DNA from: RBG-16-66-20 sp964616875
Lineage (GTDB): Bacteria; Pseudomonadota; Gammaproteobacteria; Burkholderiales; SG8-39
Length of the DNA: 25,890 bases
Direction: 5' to 3'
NCBI GenBank assembly: GCA_964616875.1
Contig: CAZTSJ010000141.1
Span: forward strand, 1 to 25,890
The notes under the pieces: model-generated
Seen by the model: only the letters and a program-made list of their open reading frames with translations
The model's database searches: none
Told to the model about the DNA's origin: nothing
Translations under genes and position numbers: made by a program
Part shown: one piece after another, positions 5,506 to 14,954 of the stretch
Position numbering within the stretch: position 1 is the first letter of the stretch
How the letters are laid out: each line of letters starts with the position of its first letter

Positions 5506-7896
5506 ATGACGGATCTGACCAAACTCGGGCGCTACAAGCTCGGCAAGGTGCTGGGCCGCGGCGCGATGGGCGTCGTCTACGAGGGGCTCGACCCGTCGCT
5601 CAACCGCCGGGTGGCGATCAAGACCATCCTCAAGAACGCCGCCATCGACGCCGAGACGGCGCGGATGTACTCGGCGCAGTTCGCGCGCGAGGCGCAGGCC
5701 GCCGGCAGGCTGAACCACCCCAACATCGTCCAGGTGCACGATTTCGCCGAGGAAGGCGAGATCGCCTACCTCGTGATGGAGTACATCCAGGGGCGCGAAC
5801 TGCGCAGCTTCTTCGAGGCGCGGGAAAAATTCACGCCAGCGGAGGTGGTGCGCATCATGGGCGAGCTGCTCGATGCGCTCGACTTCGCGCACGAGGCTGG
5901 CGTCATCCATCGCGACGTCAAACCCGCCAACGTGATGATGGACGCGCAGTTGCGCGTGAAGCTGGCCGACTTCGGCGTCGCGCGCATCCAGGACAGCGAG
6001 CGCTCCGCGGCCGGCACCATGGTCGGCACGCCCGCATTCATGTCGCCGGAACAGAACTCGGGCGGCAAGATCGACCGCCGTACCGACGTGTTTTCGGCGG
6101 GCGTGGTGTTCTACCAGTTGCTGACCGGCGAGCAGCCGTTCAAGGGCGAGGGCGCCTGGACGGTAGCGAAGAAGATCATGCAGGACGACCCGCCGCCGGC
6201 TTCGAGCATCGCCGGGAGCGTCTCGCCCTTGTTCGACGGCATCGTCAACAAGGCGCTGGCGAAGAAACCTGCGGATCGTTTCGCGAGCGCGAAGGAATTC
6301 GCCGTTGCATTGCGCGCCGCGCTTGCCGGCGGCGCCCAGGCCACGGTCCCGCCTGCCACCGCCGCGCCGGCCAAGCCCAAAGCCGCCGCGGCGCTCAAGG
6401 CGAGCGATGCAGAAGTGGAGTTCTGGCGCGCGATCCAGAACAGCACGGATGCGGAAGAGATCGAGTTCTACCTCGAGCAGTTCCCGGACGGGACTTACGC
6501 GCCTCTGGCGCGGCACAAGATCGCCAAGCTGCGCAGCGAGCCGGCCGGAGCGCCGCGCGCCGACGCGCAGCAGACCCAGCGCATGGAAGCCGAAGCGCGG
6601 GCGCGGCGCGAGGCCGAAGAGCAGGCCGCGCAGGCGGCGGCGGAGCAAGCCAGGCGCGAGGCGGAAAAGCGCGCCGCGCTTGAAGCCGAGGCGCGCCGCC
6701 GCGAAGAAGCCGCGGCACAGGCAAAGCGCGATGCCGAAGCGCGCGCGCGCCTCGAAGCCGAGCAGAAAGCGAAACAGGATGCCGCCGAGCGCGCAAAGCA
6801 GGTAGCGGCGGACAAGGCTCAGCGCGACGCACAGGAAAAGGCGCGCCAGGCTGCGGCGCTGGCGAAGCTGCGTCAGCAGCAGGAAGAGGCTTCAAGAGCC
6901 GCCGCCGATACGGATCCCGACGCAACGGTAGCGATCGCGCGGCCGGCGGCGCCTGCCGCCCGCGCGCCCGTGGCGCAGAAAAAATCGTTCCTCGTGCCGG
7001 CAATCGCCGGCGCCGTCGTGATCGTTGCCGGCGTGGCGGTGTTCGTCGCGATGAGCCGCAAGCCGGCTCCCGCGCCCGTGGCGGAAGCGCCCGCGCCCGC
7101 AGCAATACCGGTTAAGCCGGCGACGCCCGCCGTGGACGAGGAGAAAATACGGCGCGACATCGAAGAACGCGTACGCCGGGAGTACGCCGACAAGTCGGCT
7201 GCGGAGCGGGCGGCCGCGAAGGCGGCGGGGGAAAAGGCAATCGCGGAAAAGATCCTTGCGGCGAAGGCCGAGAAGGCCGCGCTGGACAAGGCCGCGGCGC
7301 AAAAGGCTGCCGCCGACAAGGTGCTGGCGGACAAGCTCGCCGCCGCGAAATTGTCGGGCGAGAAGGCGGCGCTGGAAAAAGCGGCGGCCGAGAAGGCGGC
7401 GGCAGAAAAGGCCGCGACGGAAAGACTCGGCACTGAAAAGGCCGCGGCGGAGAAAGCAGCGGGGGAGAAAGCAGCGGCGGAGAAAGCGGCGGCAGACAAA
7501 GCGCTGGCCGCCAAGCCGCCGGCCGTGAGCGTTGCTGCCGCCGCGCCGCGCGAAGCCGGGCTGCCGGGACGCTACGCGTTTCGCCTGTTGACGGGCGCTG
7601 GAGGTTTTGCGATTTGCACGGGATTTGTGGAAGACATTGAGATCCGGGCGGGCAGCTCGCAGGGCATCTCCGGTAGAGACTTCGCCGACTTGCGATTCCA
7701 GAGCAATCAGGACGGATCGGTCGTGGCAAGGATGTGGCGCAACGCGGTTCGCTCTGGTAACCTCAGCTTTGGTGGTAGCAGCGAAGTCAAGCTCGCCGGA
7801 CGCAGCACTCCCACCGGCTTCGCGGGGACCTACGAATCCAAAACCGGGCAAGCCGGCTGCACGGGACAGTGGACGCTGGTGCGCAAGGGCGGCTGA
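5506..7896 (+). CDS. Membrane-spanning Ser/Thr protein kinase with TolA-like stalk (paralog 1)
   Basis: This 796-residue Hanks-type kinase should phosphorylate Ser/Thr in the cytoplasm. The kinase domain (about 8-270) has the glycine loop GRGAMG, Lys39 (VAIK), HRD 135-137, DFG 155-157 and GTPAFMSPEQ, so it looks catalytically complete. Residues about 300-342 form a helical segment (FWRAIQN ... YLEQFPDGTY). Next come a charged Ala/Glu/Arg coiled coil (about 355-462), a short DPDATVAI linker, one transmembrane helix (about 495-516), a Pro/Ala stretch, an Ala/Lys/Glu repeat helix (about 543-670) and an unrecognised C-terminal domain of about 120 residues. Topology should be kinase inside, stalk and C-terminal domain in the periplasm. 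It has a close paralog at 8807-11080. The signal sensed and the substrates are unknown. Confidence 0.92.
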   Translation: MTDLTKLGRYKLGKVLGRGAMGVVYEGLDPSLNRRVAIKTILKNAAIDAETARMYSAQFAREAQAAGRLNHPNIVQVHDFAEEGEIAYLVMEYIQGRELRSFFEAREKFTPAEVVRIMGELLDALDFAHEAGVIHRDVKPANVMMDAQLRVKLADFGVARIQDSERSAAGTMVGTPAFMSPEQNSGGKIDRRTDVFSAGVVFYQLLTGEQPFKGEGAWTVAKKIMQDDPPPASSIAGSVSPLFDGIVNKALAKKPADRFASAKEFAVALRAALAGGAQATVPPATAAPAKPKAAAALKASDAEVEFWRAIQNSTDAEEIEFYLEQFPDGTYAPLARHKIAKLRSEPAGAPRADAQQTQRMEAEARARREAEEQAAQAAAEQARREAEKRAALEAEARRREEAAAQAKRDAEARARLEAEQKAKQDAAERAKQVAADKAQRDAQEKARQAAALAKLRQQQEEASRAAADTDPDATVAIARPAAPAARAPVAQKKSFLVPAIAGAVVIVAGVAVFVAMSRKPAPAPVAEAPAPAAIPVKPATPAVDEEKIRRDIEERVRREYADKSAAERAAAKAAGEKAIAEKILAAKAEKAALDKAAAQKAAADKVLADKLAAAKLSGEKAALEKAAAEKAAAEKAATERLGTEKAAAEKAAGEKAAAEKAAADKALAAKPPAVSVAAAAPREAGLPGRYAFRLLTGAGGFAICTGFVEDIEIRAGSSQGISGRDFADLRFQSNQDGSVVARMWRNAVRSGNLSFGGSSEVKLAGRSTPTGFAGTYESKTGQAGCTGQWTLVRKGG
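7450..7494 (+). repeat. 15-bp tandem repeats encoding EKAA(A/G) units
   Basis: Three consecutive near-identical 15-bp units (starting at 7450, 7465 and 7480, each beginning gagaaagc) encode five-residue Glu-Lys-Ala-rich repeats in the periplasmic stalk of kinase 1. More diverged units extend to both sides, from about 7190 to 7510. Such in-frame repeats can gain or lose units by slippage without breaking the frame. Confidence 0.75.
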
Positions 7897-7897
7897 A

Positions 7898-8749
7898 TCA
7901 GGGAGCGCGGTTTCTCGCCAGTACGGCGCGCGCCTGCGCCACCACCGGCTCGTCGATCATGCGCCCGTGCAGCGCGAAGGCGCCGCGCCCCTCGCGCAGC
8001 GCCGCATCGAAAGCCGCGACGATTTCCCGCGCCAGGGCGATTTCCTCCGCTGTGGGTGAGTAGACACGGTTGGCAACAGCCGTCTGCTTTGGGTGGATGC
8101 AGAGCGTGCCGGTGAAACCCATCGCCTTCGCTGACTCCAGCAGCCGGGCGTAGGCGTCCATGTCTGCAATTTCGGCCACCGGGCCTGGCTGCCCGAAGAC
8201 CGCCAGGCCGCGTGCGCGCGCGGCGGTGGCGACCATCTGCGCCGGCCAGTCGAGCGCGGCCCGGTCCGAGGTGATACCCAGCGTCGCGCAATAGTCTTCG
8301 CTGCCGAACACCAGCCCCGCGAGCCGCGTGCCGGCCTGCGCAATCGCGACCGCATCGAGCACCGCGGCGGGCGATTCGAGCATCGCCACCAGCCTGACGT
8401 TGCTTTGCGCGAGCAAATACTCCGCTGCCACCACCTGCTCGGCGTTCTCCACCTTCGGCAGGAACACCGCGGCGACATCGGATTGCGCGGCGATCTTCAG
8501 GTCTGCGGCGAGCAGCTCGGGCGTCGAATTGACGCGCACCATCACCTTCGCGCCGCGGGCGGCAAGCTGGCGCGCCGCTTCCGGCAACCGCGCGCGCGCC
8601 GCGAGCTTTTGCGCCGGTGGTACCGAGTCCTCGAGATCGAGCAGCAGGGCATCCGCGCCGCGTTCGTGCGCTTTGGCGAGGAAACGCTCGTCCGCGAGCG
8701 GCACGAACAGCGCCGAACGCAGGGATGCGAGGTTGAGGGACGCGGTCAC
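7898..8749 (-). CDS. CitE-like CoA-ester lyase (HpcH/HpaI aldolase superfamily)
   Basis: This 283-residue protein is a TIM-barrel enzyme of the CitE family, whose members cleave or hydrolyse CoA esters such as citryl-, malyl- or methylmalyl-CoA with Mg2+. Visible are RSALFVP at the start, LLLDLEDSVP (about 36-44), the substrate arginine in VMVRVNS (R72), metal ligands in AMLES (E125) and FGSEDY (D152), and CIHPKQ near the C-terminus. The start is GTG 8749, with GGGAG 5 nt upstream on that strand. It lies between the two kinase paralogs on the opposite strand. Its stop codon is one base from the kinase 1 stop (convergent), and its start is divergent from kinase 2. The exact substrate is not predictable. 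Confidence 0.88.
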   Translation of the reverse strand: MTASLNLASLRSALFVPLADERFLAKAHERGADALLLDLEDSVPPAQKLAARARLPEAARQLAARGAKVMVRVNSTPELLAADLKIAAQSDVAAVFLPKVENAEQVVAAEYLLAQSNVRLVAMLESPAAVLDAVAIAQAGTRLAGLVFGSEDYCATLGITSDRAALDWPAQMVATAARARGLAVFGQPGPVAEIADMDAYARLLESAKAMGFTGTLCIHPKQTAVANRVYSPTAEEIALAREIVAAFDAALREGRGAFALHGRMIDEPVVAQARAVLARNRAP

Positions 8750-8766
8750 GATGACTCCCGGATACC

Positions 8767-8772
8767 TATAAT
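8767..8772 (+). promoter_or_regulatory. Putative -10 element for kinase 2 in a 57-bp divergent region
   Basis: TATAAT at 8767-8772 would give a transcript starting near 8779, with a leader of about 28 nt. That leader contains a G-rich stretch (8795-8800) before ATG 8807. No good -35 hexamer is visible at normal spacing, so an activator or alternative sigma factor is possible. The same short gap must hold the promoter of the CitE-like gene going the other way. Confidence 0.45.
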
Positions 8773-8806
8773 GTAGCGACTAGCCGGCATCCAGGGGGGC
8801 CGGGCG

Positions 8807-11080
<2,274 letters not shown>

Positions 11081-11087
11081 AACGGAT

Positions 11088-11162
11088 TGGTGGGTGGTAT
11101 AGGGATCGAACCTATGGCCCCTGCCGTGTGAAGGCAGTGCTCTACCGCTGAGCTAACCACCC
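11088..11162 (-). tRNA. tRNA-Val (anticodon CAC)
   Basis: Read on the minus strand, a 7-bp acceptor stem (GGGTGGT with ACCACCC), D arm, anticodon stem CTGCC/GGCAG with 7-base loop TTCACAC, and a T arm with GGTTCGATCCC are all present. Loop positions 34-36 are CAC, which reads GTG valine codons. Discriminator A and an encoded CCA end at 11088. The gene points toward the end of kinase 2. Confidence 0.95.
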
Positions 11163-11185
11163 GGCGCCGGTACAACGTACGCGAG

Positions 11186-11212
11186 GGGCGCATTTTAAGC
11201 GAAAATGCGCCC
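11186..11212. promoter_or_regulatory. Perfect 11-bp inverted repeat, likely two-way promoter of tRNA-Val and the thiolase operon
   Basis: GGGCGCATTTT and AAAATGCGCCC form a perfect 11-bp inverted repeat around a 5-base centre (11197-11201). On the minus strand it supplies TAAAAT (11197-11192) followed by GC-rich GCGCCCC, which would place the tRNA-Val start near 11185. A GC-rich discriminator is what is known for stringently controlled tRNA promoters. On the plus strand the mirror half gives GAAAAT (11201-11206), 7 nt before ATG 11214. It could also be a regulator site or an RNA hairpin; no -35 is obvious. Confidence 0.5.
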
Positions 11213-11213
11213 G

Positions 11214-12380
11214 ATGAGCATCAAGGGCAAGGCGTACCTCGCCGGCGCATTCGAGCATCCGACGCGCAAGGCCGAGAACAAATCCGTCGCACAACTGCAC
11301 GCCGAGGTGGCGAAGGGCGCACTCGACGATGCGGGCCTCACGAAGCAGGACGTCGACGGCTATTTCTGCGCCGGCGATGCGCCGGGACTCGGGCCGCTGT
11401 CGATGGCGGATTACCTGGGCCTGAAGCTGCGGCACCTGGATTCCACCGACACCGGCGGCACCTCCTACCTGATTCACGTCGCGCACGCGGCGCAGGCGAT
11501 CGCGCTGGGCAAGTGCAACGTCGCGCTGGTGACGCTCGCGGGACGGCCGCGCTCGGAGGGGCATAGCGGCACCCAGCCGCGCATTTTTGCGACCAACCTG
11601 CCGGATGCGCCCTTCGAGGCGCCCTACGGCATCGTCACCACCAACAGCTACGCCATGGTCGCGATGCGCCACATGCACGAATTCGGCACCACCAGCGAGC
11701 AGCTCGCCTGGGTCAAGGTCGCGGCCTCGCACCACGCGCAGCACAACCCGAACGCCATGCTGCGCGAAGTGGTCACGGTGAAGGAAGTGCTCGATTCGCC
11801 GATGGTCGCCGACCCGCTGCACCGCATGGACTGCTGCGTGGTGAGCGACGGCGGCGGTGCGCTCATCGTGGCGCGGCCCGAGATCGCGAAGAGCCTCGGC
11901 CGTCCACTGGTCAGGCTGATCGGCGCGGGCGAGGCGTCCAAGGGGCAGGCGGGTGGCAAGCTCTCCCTTACCACTTCCGGCGCGGCCTGGTCGGGCGCCG
12001 CGGCCTTCGCGGAAGCGGGCGTGAAGCCGGCCGACATCCAGTACGTGTCGATCTACGACAGCTTCACCATCACGGTGCTGGTGCAGCTCGAGGACCTCGG
12101 CTTCTGCAAAAAGGGCGAGGGCGGCAAATTCGTCGCCGATGGCAACCTCATTTCGGGTTCGGGCAAGCTGCCTTTCAATACCGACGGCGGCGGCCTGTGC
12201 AACAACCATCCGGGCAACCGCGGCGGCATGACGAAAGTAATCGAGGCGGTGCGCCAGCTGCGCGGCGAGGCGCAGCCGAAGGTACAGGTGAAGAACTGCG
12301 GCCTCGCGCTCGCGCAAGGTACCGGCGGACAGCTTGGAACGCGGCATGGCAGCGCCACGCTGATCATGGAGCGCGCATGA
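11214..12380 (+). CDS. Thiolase-like protein of the SCP2/lipid-transfer type, probable aldolase
   Basis: This 388-residue thiolase-fold protein acts on CoA-linked substrates together with the DUF35 protein encoded next. The fold is recognisable from the early LHAEVAKGALDDAGL region, YVSIYDSFTITVL, GGGLCNNHPGNRGG and the final GLALAQGTGG. At the place of the thiolase nucleophile (CxSG-like) the sequence reads DSTDTGGTS (about residues 76-84) with no cysteine. In steroid side-chain degradation, thiolase-like proteins without that cysteine (Ltp2 class) work as retro-aldolases with DUF35 partners, so aldol cleavage is more likely here than thiolysis. ATG 11205 is an alternative start, but it lies inside the inverted repeat. 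The gene ends in an ATGA overlap with the next. Confidence 0.85.
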   Translation: MSIKGKAYLAGAFEHPTRKAENKSVAQLHAEVAKGALDDAGLTKQDVDGYFCAGDAPGLGPLSMADYLGLKLRHLDSTDTGGTSYLIHVAHAAQAIALGKCNVALVTLAGRPRSEGHSGTQPRIFATNLPDAPFEAPYGIVTTNSYAMVAMRHMHEFGTTSEQLAWVKVAASHHAQHNPNAMLREVVTVKEVLDSPMVADPLHRMDCCVVSDGGGALIVARPEIAKSLGRPLVRLIGAGEASKGQAGGKLSLTTSGAAWSGAAAFAEAGVKPADIQYVSIYDSFTITVLVQLEDLGFCKKGEGGKFVADGNLISGSGKLPFNTDGGGLCNNHPGNRGGMTKVIEAVRQLRGEAQPKVQVKNCGLALAQGTGGQLGTRHGSATLIMERA

Positions 12381-12760
12381 GAAAAATACCCGCACCAGCA
12401 GTCAATCCCGAGAACAAGGCATTTTTTGATGCCGCTTCCCAGGGAAAACTTTTGATAAAAAAATGCACGTCCTGCGGTGAATTCCATCACTATCCGCGCG
12501 CCCTCTGCCCGTTCTGCTTTTCGGACAAAACGGAATGGCGCGACGCGAAAGGCAGCGGGACGATCTACACCTGCAGCGTGCTGCGCCGGGGCGTGCCGGT
12601 GCCTTACTGCATCGCCTACGTGACGCTGGAGGAGGGCGTCAGCATGCTCACCAACATCGTCGACTGCGACCTCGACGCGGTGAAGATCGGCATGAAGGTC
12701 AAAGTGGTGTTCAAGCCCACCGACGGCGGTGCGCCGGTGCCGATGTTCACGCCCGCATAA
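12377..12760 (+). CDS. DUF35 Zn-ribbon/OB-fold acyl-CoA-binding partner
   Basis: This 127-residue protein has the two-part DUF35 layout. A rubredoxin-like zinc ribbon has cysteines at 30, 33, 44 and 47 (CTSC and CPFC); an OB-fold domain starts around residue 57 (GSGTIYTCSVLRRG). Such proteins form complexes with thiolase-like enzymes and help bind the CoA substrate. The start overlaps the thiolase stop as ATGA (12377-12380), which supports a stoichiometric complex. The first about 90 bases are AT-rich compared with the rest of the operon. Confidence 0.92.
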   Translation: MRKIPAPAVNPENKAFFDAASQGKLLIKKCTSCGEFHHYPRALCPFCFSDKTEWRDAKGSGTIYTCSVLRRGVPVPYCIAYVTLEEGVSMLTNIVDCDLDAVKIGMKVKVVFKPTDGGAPVPMFTPA

Positions 12761-12770
12761 AGAAGCCGGC

Positions 12771-13964
12771 TTGAAATCCGCAGCGCAGGATTGGCTCGCG
12801 CAGGCGCGGGCTTTGACGCCGGTGCTGGACGCCGCCGCGCCGCGCATCGAAGCGGAGCGCGCGCTGCCCGCCGACGTCCTCGATGCGCTGCACGCGGCGA
12901 AGATGTTCCGCATGCTGCTGCCGCGCTCGCTCGACGGGGCGGAGCTCGACCTGGAGACTTTTTTCCCGGTCATCTGCGCGATCGCCGAGGGCGACGCGAG
13001 CTCGGCCTGGTGCATGGTGCAGAACTCCGGCTGCTCGCTGGCGGCGGCCTACATGGCGCCGGAGGCCGCGCGGAAAGTATTCGGGCATCCTCGCGCGGTC
13101 CTCGCATGGGGATTTCCGGCCGGCGCCGCGTGCCGCGCGGTCCCGGCGCCGGGCGGCTGGAAATTGAGCGGCACCTGGGGGTTCGGCAGCGGCAACCGCC
13201 ATTCGTCCTGGCTGGGGGGGCACTGCCAGCTCGCCGGTGCAGGCGGCGAGGCAGGCGAGCGGACCATGCTGTTTCCCCGCTCCGCCGCGACCATCAAGGA
13301 CGACTCCTGGAACGTCATCGGCCTGCGCGGCACGGGCAGCGACACTTATTCGGTGAACGAGCTTTTCGTGCCGGCCGAGCACTCCATCGTTGCGCGCGCC
13401 AGCGGACGCGACCAGATTCAGCCTGACGGCGGCGGGGCGGAACCGGAGCGGCGGGAGCAGGGCACGCTGTACCGGTTCACGGCGACCAACGTGTACCAGT
13501 GCGGGTTTGCGGCGGTCGGCCTGGGCATCGCGCGCGCGATGCTGACCTCGTTCATCGAGCTGGCGAGGAAGAAGACCTCCGCGGGCGGGCAGCTCGCGCT
13601 ACGCGACGATCACAGGATCCAGACGCGTATCGCGCTGTCGGAGGCGAAGCTGGGCTCCGCCGGCGCCTGGCTGCAGCAGATCCTGCGCGAGATGCGCAAA
13701 GAGTGCGAGGCAACGGGAAAAATCGCATTCGAGCAGCGCATCCGCCTGCGCCTCGCCGCCACCCATGCGATCCACGTGGCGCTCGAAGTGGTCGAATCCT
13801 CCTATGCCGATGCCGGCGCGACGGCGATCTTCGAGGCCAATCCGTTCGAGCGGCGCCTGCGCGACATGCACGCCGTGTCGCAGCAGATCCAGTCGAGCGC
13901 GAGCCACTACCAGAGCGTGGGACAGCACTACCTCGGACTGCAGCCGAACCTGCGCTACCTCTAA
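12771..13964 (+). CDS. Acyl-CoA dehydrogenase-like flavoprotein (possible flavin monooxygenase type)
   Basis: This about 397-residue protein has the acyl-CoA dehydrogenase fold: N-terminal helices (LPADVLDALHAAKMFRMLLP region), EGDASSAWC, a central beta domain with LSGTWGFGSGNRHSSW, and a C-terminal helical bundle ending LGLQPNLRYL. The pattern is closer to the group holding HsaA/HpaB-like two-component monooxygenases (alternative C-terminal domain) than to classical fatty-acid dehydrogenases, so it may oxidise or hydroxylate an aromatic or CoA substrate. I prefer TTG 12771 with an AAGAAG-like site upstream; GTG 12729 would add 14 unlikely residues overlapping the DUF35 gene. The stop overlaps that of the opposing TctC gene. 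Confidence 0.82.
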   Translation: MKSAAQDWLAQARALTPVLDAAAPRIEAERALPADVLDALHAAKMFRMLLPRSLDGAELDLETFFPVICAIAEGDASSAWCMVQNSGCSLAAAYMAPEAARKVFGHPRAVLAWGFPAGAACRAVPAPGGWKLSGTWGFGSGNRHSSWLGGHCQLAGAGGEAGERTMLFPRSAATIKDDSWNVIGLRGTGSDTYSVNELFVPAEHSIVARASGRDQIQPDGGGAEPERREQGTLYRFTATNVYQCGFAAVGLGIARAMLTSFIELARKKTSAGGQLALRDDHRIQTRIALSEAKLGSAGAWLQQILREMRKECEATGKIAFEQRIRLRLAATHAIHVALEVVESSYADAGATAIFEANPFERRLRDMHAVSQQIQSSASHYQSVGQHYLGLQPNLRYL

Positions 13965-14923
13965 TCTGCCTTGACGTTGGCGCTTTTCGCCACCGCCGTC
14001 CATTTTTCCACGTCCGAGCGCAACACCGCCGCGAGTTGCGCGGGCGTGCTGCCGACCGGCTCGATGCCGAGCGCGGCCATGCGCTCTCGTACATCGGGCA
14101 GGCGCAGGATCGCGGCGATTTGCTGCTGCAGGCGCTCGACCAGCGCGCGCGGCGTGCCCGCGGGCGCAAAGAGGCTCGTCCACAGCACCACCTCGAAATC
14201 GGCGATGCCCGCTTCGATCATGGTCGGCGAATCCGGCAGCACCGGCGCGCGCGTCTTCGAAGTCACCGCAAGCGCGCGCAGTTTCCCGGCCTTGATCTGT
14301 CCGACCGCGGGCGGCGCATCGACGAAGGTCATCTGCACTTCGTTCGCGAGCACCGCGCCGACGGCCTGCGCGCTGCCCTTGTAGGCGATGTGGTTGACCG
14401 CGATGCCGGCGCGCAGCTTGAAGAGTTCCATCGCGAGCTGGAACGGCGTCGAGCCCGCGCCGTAGTGGTATTTACCGGGCGCTGCGGCGGCGAGCTGCAC
14501 CAGCTCCTTCACCGACTGCGCCGGCAGCGCCGGATTGACGGCGAGCACCAGCGGGAAGGATCCCAGCATCGTCACCGGCTCGAAATCGCGCTGCGAATCG
14601 TAGGGCAGCTTGGCATACAGCCCGGGATTGAAGGCCATCGCGCCGCTCGCGCCCACCAGCAGCGTGTAGCCGTCGGGCGCGGCGCGCGCGACGAATTCGG
14701 TGGCGATGATCGCGTTGGCGCCCGGCTTGTTGTCGATGAGGACCGGCTGGCCCCATTGCTCCTGGAGTTTCGCGCCCACCAGGCGGGCGAGGATGTCGTT
14801 CGCCCCGCCCGGCGGGAAACCCACCACCAGGTGCACGGGCTTCGATGGCCAGCTGGGCTGCGCGATGGCGCTGCCCGCCACCGCCGCCGCTATCGCCATC
14901 GTCGCCAATAGGAATTTCTTCAT
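13961..14923 (-). CDS. TctC/Bug-family periplasmic solute receptor
   Basis: This 320-residue protein starts with a Sec signal peptide (MKKFLLATMAIAAAVAG, cleavage after AIA). The mature part begins WPSKPVHLVVGFPPGGANDILAR, which (here: KPVHLVVGFPPGGAND) is the hallmark of the Bug family. VIDNKPGAN-like (LIDNKPGANA), GYTLLVGASG and HIAYKGSAQAV are also family-typical. Bug receptors bind carboxylates and are very numerous in betaproteobacteria, usually without their own TctAB membrane partners; none is seen here. It is the last gene of a minus-strand cluster, 31 bases after the ThDP enzyme. Its stop overlaps the flavoprotein stop from the other strand. Ligand unknown. Confidence 0.92.
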   Translation of the reverse strand: MKKFLLATMAIAAAVAGSAIAQPSWPSKPVHLVVGFPPGGANDILARLVGAKLQEQWGQPVLIDNKPGANAIIATEFVARAAPDGYTLLVGASGAMAFNPGLYAKLPYDSQRDFEPVTMLGSFPLVLAVNPALPAQSVKELVQLAAAAPGKYHYGAGSTPFQLAMELFKLRAGIAVNHIAYKGSAQAVGAVLANEVQMTFVDAPPAVGQIKAGKLRALAVTSKTRAPVLPDSPTMIEAGIADFEVVLWTSLFAPAGTPRALVERLQQQIAAILRLPDVRERMAALGIEPVGSTPAQLAAVLRSDVEKWTAVAKSANVKAD

Positions 14924-14954
14924 TGCCAACCCCCTGCGGTATCGAGCGCCAATG

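Noticed and set aside
5065..6648. Long minus-strand open frame opposite kinase 1
   Set aside because: The composition is repetitive Arg/Leu/Gly, and it mirrors the kinase codons. A similar shadow frame appears opposite kinase 2 (8780-9805), as expected for paralogs with the same codon bias.
7190..7510. CRISPR-like or intergenic tandem repeat
   Set aside because: The repeats are in frame within the kinase stalk, lack spacers, and encode a Glu/Lys/Ala helix.
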